Of a stretch of 64,000 nucleotides of DNA, positions 1 to 7,256 are shown in pieces; position 1 is the first letter of the stretch, and every line of letters begins with the position of its first letter. A program made the translations under genes and the position numbers. This DNA is from AEGEAN-183 sp964614345 (lineage in GTDB: Bacteria; Pseudomonadota; Gammaproteobacteria; Magnimaribacterales; Magnimaribacteraceae): contig CAZTLP010000003.1 of assembly GCA_964614345.1 (NCBI GenBank), forward strand, positions 1 to 64,000, given 5' to 3'. The notes beneath the pieces are model-generated. The model did not search any database and was not told the origin of the DNA. It saw only the letters and a program-made list of their open reading frames with translations.

Positions 1-1099
1 CATTTTTGTAATCCAGTTCGCCTGTCATACCAATGTATCTAAAATAATTTGAGCTTTGTGGATTGCTTATTAAAAGAACAATATCGTAGGCATCAAACCC
101 AGAAGCAAAATTTCTGCTTCTTTTCATAGGTAATTCAGGAATAAAAGTAGCTTTGGAGTTAAGCATCCAAGGTAGGTCTATCAAGGCTATTCCTTCTAAG
201 TCTAATTCTTTTTGAATATTAAAAGTTTGATTATCCCAATTAGGAAAAAGGTAAACAGAAAGAGATTCACCAAAATTATATTCCAATTCAGGTTTCAAAC
301 TTCTAGCTTGATCTAATGAAACTGACATGATGATTGAATCTACATCTTTTCTTCTTCTAGGAAAACTTTCTAGAGGTGTAGACAAAGCTCTAGAAAGTTT
401 CCTTGACCTCTCTTTACTACTCTCAATAAGTAAAATATTTGAAAGTAAGTTTTGTGATGATTTACTAGAGAATGTATAAGAGCCAAGAACATTTCCATCT
501 AGCTCTTTCCAGATTTCACCCAGAATATCTTTGTCATAGGTTTCTTCTTCATCAATTATTAAAGCATTATTACTTCCTTTGTTTTTTGCATATTCCAGAA
601 GGCTTCTATAATCTTTTTTCTTATCAAAATTTAATACAACCTGAGATTGCTGATTAATTTTTGAAGTATCAGCAGTATCTATTAGAACTGTCTTAAGTCG
701 AGAAATATTATTTAGACAAATATTATCTAAGACAGCTGACAACTCATCTGTTAAAAAAACAATTAAAGTGGCCTTTAACCTCTGCTCTAAATCACAATTA
801 TTGCTAATGAAATCTTCAAAATTTATAAAGTTTATTTGCGGTGAATAATCTATTTGTTTCTTAAAATAATAATAATTAACTGATAGGCCTCTAATGAACT
901 CTTTCTCTTTAAGACCTTCAGTATCAAAGAGTAAAACATTAATAGTTTCAGGTAACTTTGTTGGGTCATAAGAACTTTGTGGTCTCTCAATTGAAATGAC
1001 TTTATTTGAATCAAATGTATTATTAGTGATATTAGTACTACAACCTATGAGCAAGATTAGATTAATGCTAATTATTAAAAATTTATAGAAATAAATCAT
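1..1099 (-). CDS. lpoA: Penicillin-binding protein activator LpoA (LppC family), 3' end missing
   Basis: Reading leftward from an ATG at 1099-1097, the frame stays open to the window edge, about 366 codons, so the C-terminal part is cut off. The product starts with a lipoprotein signal peptide: a hydrophobic stretch ending in LLIGC with Cys20 as the predicted lipidated residue. The following region looks like the periplasmic substrate-binding fold of the LppC family. LpoA is an outer-membrane lipoprotein that reaches through the periplasm to activate the peptidoglycan synthase PBP1A. The position divergent from rsmI is the same as in Escherichia coli (yraM next to yraL), which supports the call. 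The start codon lies 1 bp from the rsmI start, so no separate promoter region exists between them. Confidence 0.8.
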   Translation of the reverse strand, partial: MIYFYKFLIISINLILLIGCSTNITNNTFDSNKVISIERPQSSYDPTKLPETINVLLFDTEGLKEKEFIRGLSVNYYYFKKQIDYSPQINFINFEDFISNNCDLEQRLKATLIVFLTDELSAVLDNICLNNISRLKTVLIDTADTSKINQQSQVVLNFDKKKDYRSLLEYAKNKGSNNALIIDEEETYDKDILGEIWKELDGNVLGSYTFSSKSSQNLLSNILLIESSKERSRKLSRALSTPLESFPRRRKDVDSIIMSVSLDQARSLKPELEYNFGESLSVYLFPNWDNQTFNIQKELDLEGIALIDLPWMLNSKATFIPELPMKRSRNFASGFDAYDIVLLISNPQSSNYFRYIGMTGELDYKN

Positions 1100-1100
1100 T

Positions 1101-1949
1101 ATGCCTAAGAATACTAAATTTGGAGCCTTGTATATAGTAGCCACGCCAATAGGAAACTTAGATGATATCTCCAAGAGAGGCTTAATGATTTTAGATAAAG
1201 TTCATTTGTGTGCTGCTGAAAATACTAAAAACTCAAAAAAACTCTTGAAAAAGTACAATTTAAACACTCCACTAGTTTCTTACCATAAGTATTCAGAAGA
1301 GAGTAAATTGAACTTCTTAATTTCTACTTTAAAGTCTGGAGAGGATATTGCTTTAATTAGTGATGCTGGTACCCCTCTCATTTCAGATCCAGGTTATTTG
1401 CTAGTTAATAAAGCTCTAGAAGAAGGTATAAGGACTATACCTATTCCAGGCCCTTCCTCCTTAATTGCTGCTTTAAGTGTTTCTGGAATGCCTTTAGATA
1501 AATTTACTTTTTACGGTTTTCCCCCGAAAAAAAAGAAAGCTCTTAAAGCCTTTCTAGAAACATTAGCTGTATCTGATAAAACCTCAATAATTTTTGAAAC
1601 AAAGTTGAGAATTCTTGGTTTTTTAGAGACCTTGGCTGAAATAAACCCCAATAGAGAAATTTTCTTAGCAAGGGAGATGACAAAGTTACATGAGAGCTTC
1701 TATAGGGGAAGTGTAGTTAGTGTAATAGAGCAATTGTCATCACGAAATAATGCCTTAAGAGGAGAATTTGTTTTAGTCGTAGGAGGTAATAAAAAATCTA
1801 TATCAGAGGACTTTTTAAACAAAGAACAAGAAAAAGTAATTCAAGTTCTTTTAAAAAGCATGAAAAGAAATGATGCTCTTAATCTAGCCTCTAAGTCTTT
1901 TGGAATAAAAAAGAACTCACTTTATAAACTTTTACTCAAAGAAAAATAA
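1101..1949 (+). CDS. rsmI: 16S rRNA (cytidine(1402)-2'-O)-methyltransferase RsmI
   Basis: 282 residues, the usual family length. The N terminus has the tetrapyrrole-methylase type motif LYIVATPIGNLDDIS, followed by LISDAGTPLISDPG near residues 88-101 and the PIPGPSS motif near 113-119. These are the signatures of RsmI (YraL), which uses S-adenosylmethionine to methylate the 2'-OH of C1402 in the decoding centre of 16S rRNA. The ATG at 1101 is directly preceded by the divergent lpoA start, with no Shine-Dalgarno sequence in the 1-bp gap, so any ribosome-binding signal lies in the lpoA signal-peptide codons. The RNase P RNA gene follows. Confidence 0.95.
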   Translation: MPKNTKFGALYIVATPIGNLDDISKRGLMILDKVHLCAAENTKNSKKLLKKYNLNTPLVSYHKYSEESKLNFLISTLKSGEDIALISDAGTPLISDPGYLLVNKALEEGIRTIPIPGPSSLIAALSVSGMPLDKFTFYGFPPKKKKALKAFLETLAVSDKTSIIFETKLRILGFLETLAEINPNREIFLAREMTKLHESFYRGSVVSVIEQLSSRNNALRGEFVLVVGGNKKSISEDFLNKEQEKVIQVLLKSMKRNDALNLASKSFGIKKNSLYKLLLKEK

Positions 1950-1969
1950 TTTTTCATCCTTTAAAAGTA

Positions 1970-1975
1970 TATACT
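1970..1975 (+). promoter_or_regulatory. -10 element of the RNase P RNA promoter
   Basis: TATACT lies 5 bp before the 5' strand of helix P1, so transcription starting about 6-7 bp downstream would begin at the mature 5' end. No good -35 hexamer is visible at 16-18 bp; TAATTT at 1947-1952 is the closest. The assignment rests on position and the hexamer only. Confidence 0.4.
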
Positions 1976-1980
1976 TCGCT

Positions 1981-2317
1981 TGAGCTGGCTTGATAATCGC
2001 TCTTTATAGAGAGAGGAAAGTCCGGGCTCCTAAGGGCAAGAAGCCAGGTAATACCTGGGAGGCGTGAGCCTACGGAAAGTGCAACAGAAAATATACCGCC
2101 TAAATTTTTTAGGTAAGGGTGAAAAGGTGTGGTAAGAGCGCACCGCTTAGTTGGTAACATCTTTGGCATTGAAAACCCCTTCTGGAGCAAGACCAAATAG
2201 AGGTTCTATAGTGTGCCCTCACTGGACCTGGGTAGGTTGCTTGAGCTCTTCGGCGACGTAGAGCCTAGATGAATGATTATCCTAGACAGAACCCGGCTTA
2301 TAGGCCAGCTCAACCTT
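1981..2317 (+). ncRNA. rnpB: RNase P RNA (class A, M1-type)
   Basis: The 5' TGAGCTGGC (1981-1989) pairs perfectly with GCCAGCTCA (2304-2312) to form P1. The conserved core is present: GAGGAAAGTCCGGGCTC from about 2013, AGGTAAGGGTGAAA near 2110, GTAAGAGCGCACCG near 2133, GGAGCAAGACCAAATAG near 2184, and ACAGAACCCGGCTTA at 2287-2301. The order matches the E. coli M1 RNA, so this is the catalytic RNA of ribonuclease P, which makes the mature 5' ends of tRNAs. The ends are set by P1 and are accurate to a few bases. The gene sits between rsmI and the dcw cluster. Confidence 0.96.
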
Positions 2318-2398
2318 CTAATTCGCCAATATTTTTTTTTAGCTTTTTTCTGATCCTAGTTTAGGGAAGATCGGTTAATTTATAAGTGCATTTAATGG

Positions 2399-2426
2399 TT
2401 GACAATAGCTAGTAAGTGTTTATAAA
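2399..2426 (+). promoter_or_regulatory. Promoter of the dcw cluster (mraZ promoter)
   Basis: TTGACA at 2399-2404 and TATAAA at 2421-2426, separated by 16 bp, form a near-consensus sigma-70 promoter. Expected transcription start is near 2433, leaving a leader of roughly 65 nt before the chosen mraZ start at 2500. It overlaps the repeat array at 2413-2450, which fits repression by MraZ. Confidence 0.7.
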
Positions 2427-2450
2427 GTGTGTCAAAGTGTGTAAAAGTGT
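2413..2450 (+). promoter_or_regulatory. MraZ operator: direct AAAGTGT repeats with 10-bp period
   Basis: Three perfect copies of AAAGTGT lie at 2424-2430, 2434-2440 and 2444-2450, one helical turn apart. A fourth, degenerate copy (TAAGTGT) lies at 2413-2419, 11 bp upstream. The array covers the -10 element and start site of the promoter at 2399-2426. MraZ is known to bind short direct repeats of about 10-bp period upstream of its own gene: TGGG-type in E. coli and AAAGTG-type in Mollicutes. The array therefore probably mediates autorepression of the whole cluster. Confidence 0.7.
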
Positions 2451-2499
2451 ACTGAAAGGTAACACTTTATTAGCTTTTTTATTAAAAAAACAAAGAAAA

Positions 2500-2979
2500 G
2501 TGACTTTAAGTATATATGGATCTAGTTTTCTTACCTTAGATGTAAAAGGGAGAATAGTTATACCTGCAAGGTATCGTGATCTTTTAAGACAAAGCTGCGA
2601 AGGCACCATAGCAGTGACTAAGGACCCTCAATATCCTTCTTTACTTATCTATCCTGGGAGGTTATGGAAAGAGATTGCATCTAAGTTTGAAGCCTTAGGG
2701 GGATTAAATCAAAAGGCTAGGGCTATGCAATGGAAAATCTTAGGAAATGCAGCTGTGACTGACTTTGAAGTTTCAGAAAGAATGTTATTACTAATTCCTC
2801 AGTTATTAAGGGACTTTGCGGGGCTTCAGCCAAAAAAACAGGTGGCTCTCATAGGAATGGGCTCAAAATTTGAATTATGGAATCTAGATAACTGGAAAAA
2901 GAAAGAATCAGGATTACAAGTTGAGGGAGAAGATTTACTCTCCGACTTACCTCCCTCTTTAGAGGAGATTCCCTTTTGA
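2500..2979 (+). CDS. mraZ: Transcriptional regulator MraZ
   Basis: MraZ is a ring-forming DNA-binding protein with two AbrB-like swapped-hairpin domains that controls the dcw cluster. The motif LDVKGRIVIPARYR matches the first domain, and a second repeat follows around residues 80-140 with the variant SERMLLLIPQLLRD. I chose the GTG at 2500 (159 residues) because it places the LD-x-KGR motif about 14 residues from the start, as in the family. A longer reading from the GTG at 2416 would begin inside the promoter and operator. Only a weak A-rich ribosome site precedes 2500. The 3' end overlaps rsmH by 4 bp. Confidence 0.88.
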   Translation: MTLSIYGSSFLTLDVKGRIVIPARYRDLLRQSCEGTIAVTKDPQYPSLLIYPGRLWKEIASKFEALGGLNQKARAMQWKILGNAAVTDFEVSERMLLLIPQLLRDFAGLQPKKQVALIGMGSKFELWNLDNWKKKESGLQVEGEDLLSDLPPSLEEIPF

Positions 2980-3863
2980 GGGATTATGGAGTCCATGAGG
3001 CTGTTATGGTAGATCAAGTTATCACAAACCTCATTGCGGACAAAAAAGGCACCTATGTCGACTGCACTTTTGGTTTAGGAGGACATGCCTTTGCTATCTT
3101 AAAAAAATTAGATTCTGAAGCAAAGCTAACAGGAATAGATAGAGATCCAGAATCTTTATTTAAAGCAAATGAAGTCTTAAAAAAGGATAAAAGATTTTCT
3201 TTTATTAACGATAAATTCGGAAATATACAAAATCATTTTGATCCTAAGAGTTTGGATGGCATTTTGGTAGATTTAGGAATTTCTTCTAGTCAACTTGATA
3301 ATCCCAAAAGAGGTTTTAGTTTTCAGCTTAACGGTCCTTTGGATATGAGAATGAGTCAGACTGATAAAGTTTCAGCTGAAACTTGGATAAACAAGTCAAC
3401 CAAGGAAGAGATAGCCAAAGTACTTTGGGAAGTAGGAGAAGAACGCCATTCAAGGAAAATATCTGACTCCATCTGCAGAGAAAGAGAGTTAAGTCCAATA
3501 AATACTACCAAGCGTTTATCTGAGGTAATTCTCGCTGCAAAGCCAAGGAGATCTAAAAAACATCCTGCTACTAATGTTTTTAGAGCTATCAGGATGGAAG
3601 TCAATTCAGAGTTACAAGAATTGCAAAGTCTACTTGTATCAGCTGGGAAGCTTCTAAAAGAAGGGGGAAGATTAGCTGTGATAAGTTTCCACTCTCTAGA
3701 AGATAGGATTGTAAAAAGATTTGTACAAGGAAAAAGTCTTGAGGGACAAGATTTTTCTTTTAAAAAGGTAGGCCCTAAGCATTTTAAGCCTAGCCCCGAA
3801 GAGGTATTAAGAAATCCCAGAAGTAGAAGCGCTATTTTGAGGGTTGCGGAGAGGGTTGCTTAA
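2976..3863 (+). CDS. rsmH: 16S rRNA (cytosine(1402)-N4)-methyltransferase RsmH
   Basis: 295 residues. The start is a TTG that overlaps the mraZ stop codon; AGAGGAG at 2961-2967 gives good ribosome-site spacing. HEAVMVDQV near the N terminus, YVDCTFGLGGHA (SAM-binding glycine loop, about residues 28-39), GILVDLGISSSQLD and ISFHSLEDRIVK near the C terminus are RsmH (MraW) hallmarks. The enzyme makes the N4-methyl of m4Cm1402, the same nucleotide that RsmI 2'-O-methylates. The rsmI gene lies only 1 kb upstream, so both enzymes for this one modification are close together here. Confidence 0.96.
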   Translation: MRDYGVHEAVMVDQVITNLIADKKGTYVDCTFGLGGHAFAILKKLDSEAKLTGIDRDPESLFKANEVLKKDKRFSFINDKFGNIQNHFDPKSLDGILVDLGISSSQLDNPKRGFSFQLNGPLDMRMSQTDKVSAETWINKSTKEEIAKVLWEVGEERHSRKISDSICRERELSPINTTKRLSEVILAAKPRRSKKHPATNVFRAIRMEVNSELQELQSLLVSAGKLLKEGGRLAVISFHSLEDRIVKRFVQGKSLEGQDFSFKKVGPKHFKPSPEEVLRNPRSRSAILRVAERVA

Positions 3864-3864
3864 A

Positions 3865-4155
3865 ATGTTGCAAATAAGAAAAAATACAATTATTTCAAGT
3901 CTTGTTTTTGGACTTATGGTCAGTTCAATTTACTTAGTTGGTCAGGTTTATGATTTCCGAGTAACTTTCTCTGAAAAAGATAAGCTTAATAATAAATACG
4001 AAAGCCTTTCATTCAAATTTAATCTTTTATTAAACGAAGTCGAGTATTTTAGAAATCAATTAACTATCAGAAAAGTTGCTACTGAAAAGTTAGGTATGCG
4101 CTCGCCAAGTTTGAGTGATCAGATACTCATTACAAAGGAAAGCTCAAAAAAATGA
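3865..4155 (+). CDS. ftsL: Cell division protein FtsL
   Basis: 96 residues from the ATG at 3865, preceded by GGAGAGGG at 3848-3855. An in-frame TTG at 3844 would add seven residues, but it lies inside rsmH and upstream of the ribosome site. The protein has a short cytoplasmic N terminus, one transmembrane helix (about residues 8-28) and a predicted periplasmic coiled coil, the FtsL layout. FtsL forms a trimer with FtsB and FtsQ and activates the FtsWI septal synthase. Position after rsmH is standard, but the gene that follows is ftsQ rather than ftsI. Sequence identity alone would be weak; call rests on layout and place. Confidence 0.85.
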   Translation: MLQIRKNTIISSLVFGLMVSSIYLVGQVYDFRVTFSEKDKLNNKYESLSFKFNLLLNEVEYFRNQLTIRKVATEKLGMRSPSLSDQILITKESSKK

Positions 4156-4814
4156 AATTAATTTTTATTATATTTCTTTTTCTATCTTTAGGGTGCTCAA
4201 ATCAAATGGAAGAAAAAAATTCGAGTGATATCAATATTTCTATCTCTTCAGAGCATAGAATTTTGTCAAACCCCGAGTTAATAAGAGAAAAGTTCTTGAA
4301 TTTGTTAAGCGAAGAAGAATTAGATTTTAGCCGCTTAACTAATGAGCTCTATAAAAACACTTGGGTATATGCTTTTCAAAGTAAAAAAAGATGGCCTAAT
4401 CGCTACGACATCAACATTAGAGAACACCAACCAATTGCTCAATGGGGTGAAAAAAACTATTTAACTCACTCTGGAATGTTGATTAACCCTACAAGTAATA
4501 ATTCTTCTGTGCATTTGGTTGTTTTAAAAGGAAAAGAATCCGAAAAGTTTCTTCTTCTTGATATTTCCAGGCAGATTCAAAATCAATTAAATAGGTATAA
4601 CGATACTATAAAAGAGGTAAATTTAAGCTCTGCAGGAGTTCTGTTAATTTCTACAGAAAAAGGAGCAGAACTTGTTTTTACTAAAGGGGATTTCCGGGAA
4701 CAGCTTGAACGTCTCGAGGATTTCATCTCGTTCGAGCTGTTCTCAGGAAAACTTAATAATATCAGAAACATGGATTTTAGATACAAGAACGGGATTTCTG
4801 TTCTTTTTAGTTAA
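4152..4814 (+). CDS. ftsQ: Cell division protein FtsQ with a lipoprotein-like N terminus
   Basis: 220 residues. A POTRA-type region is followed by the typical FtsQ stretch KRWPNRYDINIREHQPIAQW (about residues 78-97) and by a C-terminal domain ending RNMDFRYKNGISVLF, comparable with the final strands of E. coli FtsQ. FtsQ anchors the FtsQLB complex in the divisome. Oddly, the N terminus has only two residues before the hydrophobic stretch, and this ends in LFLSLGCS. That fits the PROSITE lipobox pattern with Cys15, instead of the roughly 25-residue cytoplasmic tail and uncleaved helix usual for FtsQ. The gene overlaps ftsL by 4 bp and precedes ftsA. Confidence 0.87.
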   Translation: MKLIFIIFLFLSLGCSNQMEEKNSSDINISISSEHRILSNPELIREKFLNLLSEEELDFSRLTNELYKNTWVYAFQSKKRWPNRYDINIREHQPIAQWGEKNYLTHSGMLINPTSNNSSVHLVVLKGKESEKFLLLDISRQIQNQLNRYNDTIKEVNLSSAGVLLISTEKGAELVFTKGDFREQLERLEDFISFELFSGKLNNIRNMDFRYKNGISVLFS

Positions 4815-4828
4815 AGAAAGGAGTAAGT

Positions 4829-6058
4829 ATGAGCGGAATTAATCAAAGTGAAATGCTAGTTGGTCTTGATATAGGTACCTCAAAAGTAGTAGCAGTTGTG
4901 GCTGAAATAACCTCTGAAGATACAATAGAGATAATTGGCTTGGGCACACAACCTTCTCGAGGTTTAAGAAACGGAGTTGTTGTTGATATTGAATCCACTA
5001 CTCATGCGATAAAAAAATCAATTCAAGAAGCTGAGTCTATGGCTGGATGTCATATTAGTTCATGTTATGTAGGAATTTCTGGAAGTCACATAAGAGGTTT
5101 GAACTCAGAAGGGGTTGTGCCAATCAAAGATGGCGAAGTTAAGTATGGAGATGTAGACAGAGTTATTGAAACAGCACAAGCTATGGCTATTCCGGCTGAT
5201 CAGAAACTACTTCATGTTCTGCCTCGAGACTACATAATAGATAAACAAGATGGCATAAAAGAACCATTAGGCATGGCAGGTGCAAGACTTGAAGCTAAGG
5301 TACATCTTGTTACTTGTAGTGAAAACTCTTCACAAAATATTCATAAATGCGTTACTGCATGTGGGTTGGATATTGAAGCTTTTGTGCTAGAACAGCTAGC
5401 CTCTAGTTATTCTGTTTTAACTCATGATGAAAGAGAACTTGGGGTTTGTTTAATAGATATTGGCTGTGGGACTACTGATGTAGCTGTATTCACTGATGGC
5501 TCTATCTCCTATACAGATGTAATTCCTATAGCTGGAGATCATGTGACACATGATATTGCAGAAGCTTTGAGAACACCTCCTTCTCAAGCTGAAGATATAA
5601 AACAAAGATACGGATGCGCTGTTAGTTCCTTAACTAAATCTGATGAAATGATGATGGTGCCTGGTATGGGAGGAAGGCCAGAAAGAGAACTATCAAGACA
5701 AGCATTAGCAGATGTTCTTGAACGAAGGTATGTAGAGATTTTCAGCATGGCTCAACAGAAGCTAAGTTTAAGCGGTTTTGAGTCTTTAATTCCTGCAGGT
5801 GTCGTTCTTACTGGAGGAGCTGCCAAAGTTGAAGGGGCAGTGGAACTTGCAGAAGAAGTTTTTCATGCCCCGGTTAGATTAGGTTCTCCTAATACTGTAG
5901 GCGGATTTAATGAAGTCATCCACAATCCTGTTTATGCCACTTCAGTTGGGCTGCTACTTTATGGTCATAAACAAATGCAAGAAGATCATATGAACTACAT
6001 CCATCGGGACAAAAATATATTAAATAGATTATCAAGGTGGTTCGGAGGAAATCTTTAA
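4829..6058 (+). CDS. ftsA: Cell division protein FtsA
   Basis: 409 residues with the actin-like ATPase fold. VGLDIGTSKVVAVVAE (about residues 11-26) is the phosphate-1 motif, LIDIGCGTTDVAVF near 208-221 is phosphate-2, and GVVLTGGAAKVEG near 324-336 the adenosine motif. The C terminus ILNRLSRWFGGNL is an amphipathic membrane-targeting helix after a variable linker. FtsA polymerises and tethers FtsZ to the inner membrane. A strong ribosome site (AAAGGAG) precedes the ATG. The neighbours ftsQ and ftsZ are standard, but the trio sits near the 5' end of the cluster. Confidence 0.97.
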   Translation: MSGINQSEMLVGLDIGTSKVVAVVAEITSEDTIEIIGLGTQPSRGLRNGVVVDIESTTHAIKKSIQEAESMAGCHISSCYVGISGSHIRGLNSEGVVPIKDGEVKYGDVDRVIETAQAMAIPADQKLLHVLPRDYIIDKQDGIKEPLGMAGARLEAKVHLVTCSENSSQNIHKCVTACGLDIEAFVLEQLASSYSVLTHDERELGVCLIDIGCGTTDVAVFTDGSISYTDVIPIAGDHVTHDIAEALRTPPSQAEDIKQRYGCAVSSLTKSDEMMMVPGMGGRPERELSRQALADVLERRYVEIFSMAQQKLSLSGFESLIPAGVVLTGGAAKVEGAVELAEEVFHAPVRLGSPNTVGGFNEVIHNPVYATSVGLLLYGHKQMQEDHMNYIHRDKNILNRLSRWFGGNL

Positions 6059-6078
6059 ATTTATTAAGGAGAAAGTAA

Positions 6079-7245
6079 ATGAGTGAATGGGAAATAGTCG
6101 AAGAAAATAAGGGCAATGCGGTTATTAAAGTTATTGGAGTAGGAGGCGGTGGAGGCAATGCCGTTCAACATATGGTTGAAGGGGGTATCAATGGTGCCGA
6201 TTTCATATCAATCAATACTGATAAACAAGCGTTAGATAAGAATAAAGCACCCAACAAATTTATTCTTGGAATGGAAATTACCGATGGCTTAGGTGCCGGC
6301 GCCAATCCCGATATAGGCAGAGAAGCCGCACTTGAAGACAGAGATAGATTAAGAGAAATGTTGAAAGGGACTGATATGGTATTTGTAACTGCTGGAATGG
6401 GCGGCGGGACAGGTACAGGAGCAGCTCCAATAGTTGCTCAAGTTGCTAAAGAGCTCGGTATATTAACCGTTGCTGTTGTGACTAAGCCATTTGAACTTGA
6501 AGGGTCAAAGAGAATGAACATTGCCAAAGAGGGTATCAAGGAGCTAGTAGAGGAAGTAGATTCTCTTATTACAATACCCAATCAGAAGTTGCTTGAAGTA
6601 TTAGGAGAAGATTGTGCAATGATAGAAGCTTTTAAAGAGGCTAATGATGTCTTAGCAGGTGCTGTTAGAGGAATATCAGATATTATCATGTGCCCTGGCT
6701 TAATAAATGTGGATTTTGCTGATGTAAAAACTGTGATGTCAGAAAGAGGAACAGCAATGATGGGAACAGGCATTGGCTCAGGACCTGATAGAGCACGAAT
6801 TGCAGCAGAGAAAGCAGTAGAAAGTAAATTGTTAGAAGATATCAGTCTTAAGGATGCAAAAGGGGTGCTTGTAAATATTACGGCTGGTACTGAAATCACT
6901 TTAGGAGAGATTAGGGCAGTGGGTGATTGTATAGAAAACTTTGCAGACAAAGATGCAATTATTGTCACTGGTACGGTAATTGATGAAAAAGTAGGAAATG
7001 AATTAAAGGTCACAGTTATAGCTACTGGTTTGGGTGCTGTGGGATCTGTTCATAAGGCAATAAATATATCAACTGCAAAGGTAAGAGAGTCTTCAGAAAG
7101 GGTTCCTTTGCCTTTAAGTGATGCAGCAAAACAACTTTTAGAAAACCCACCCTCAATAGAAAAGGTTCCAGATAAAAAGAAAAAGGAAAAAAAGGAAGAA
7201 GAGTTTCTTGATATTCCTTCTTTTGTCAGAACCCAGTTAGACTAA
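6079..7245 (+). CDS. ftsZ: Cell division GTPase FtsZ
   Basis: 388 residues. The tubulin signature GGGTGTG occupies residues 108-114 and an N-terminal glycine loop VGGGGGNAV lies at about 21-29. The globular domain runs to about residue 330. A short lysine/glutamate-rich linker leads to the conserved tail LDIPSFVRTQLD, which binds FtsA and other partners. FtsZ assembles the cytokinetic ring. The ribosome site AAGGAG is strong. No lpxC follows, unlike the usual gammaproteobacterial order; ftsI comes next after 11 bp. Confidence 0.98.
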   Translation: MSEWEIVEENKGNAVIKVIGVGGGGGNAVQHMVEGGINGADFISINTDKQALDKNKAPNKFILGMEITDGLGAGANPDIGREAALEDRDRLREMLKGTDMVFVTAGMGGGTGTGAAPIVAQVAKELGILTVAVVTKPFELEGSKRMNIAKEGIKELVEEVDSLITIPNQKLLEVLGEDCAMIEAFKEANDVLAGAVRGISDIIMCPGLINVDFADVKTVMSERGTAMMGTGIGSGPDRARIAAEKAVESKLLEDISLKDAKGVLVNITAGTEITLGEIRAVGDCIENFADKDAIIVTGTVIDEKVGNELKVTVIATGLGAVGSVHKAINISTAKVRESSERVPLPLSDAAKQLLENPPSIEKVPDKKKKEKKEEEFLDIPSFVRTQLD

Positions 7246-7256
7246 ATAATTATTGA

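Noticed and set aside
472..657. Short plus-strand frame inside lpoA
   Set aside because: Antisense to the continuous lpoA frame, no family features.
1954..2196. Minus-strand frame over the RNase P RNA
   Set aside because: It lies across conserved rnpB structure; it is a chance frame.
2331..2347. T-run after rnpB as intrinsic terminator
   Set aside because: The T-run is long but no stem-loop precedes it; the 3' strand of P1 pairs with the RNA 5' end and not locally. I could not support a terminator.
2348..2398. Possible hairpin GATC...GATC with CCTA/TAGGG between rnpB and the dcw promoter
   Set aside because: Arms are four to five bases with mismatches; nothing distinguishes it from chance in this sequence. 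I see no other element in 2348-2398.
2416..2499. Longer mraZ reading frame from a GTG at 2416
   Set aside because: It starts inside the promoter and the AAAGTGT repeats, upstream of the expected transcript start, and adds 28 residues that no MraZ protein has.
6582..7013. 143-codon minus-strand frame inside ftsZ
   Set aside because: Mirror frame of a conserved gene, low-complexity Ser/Ile/Pro content, no start signals.
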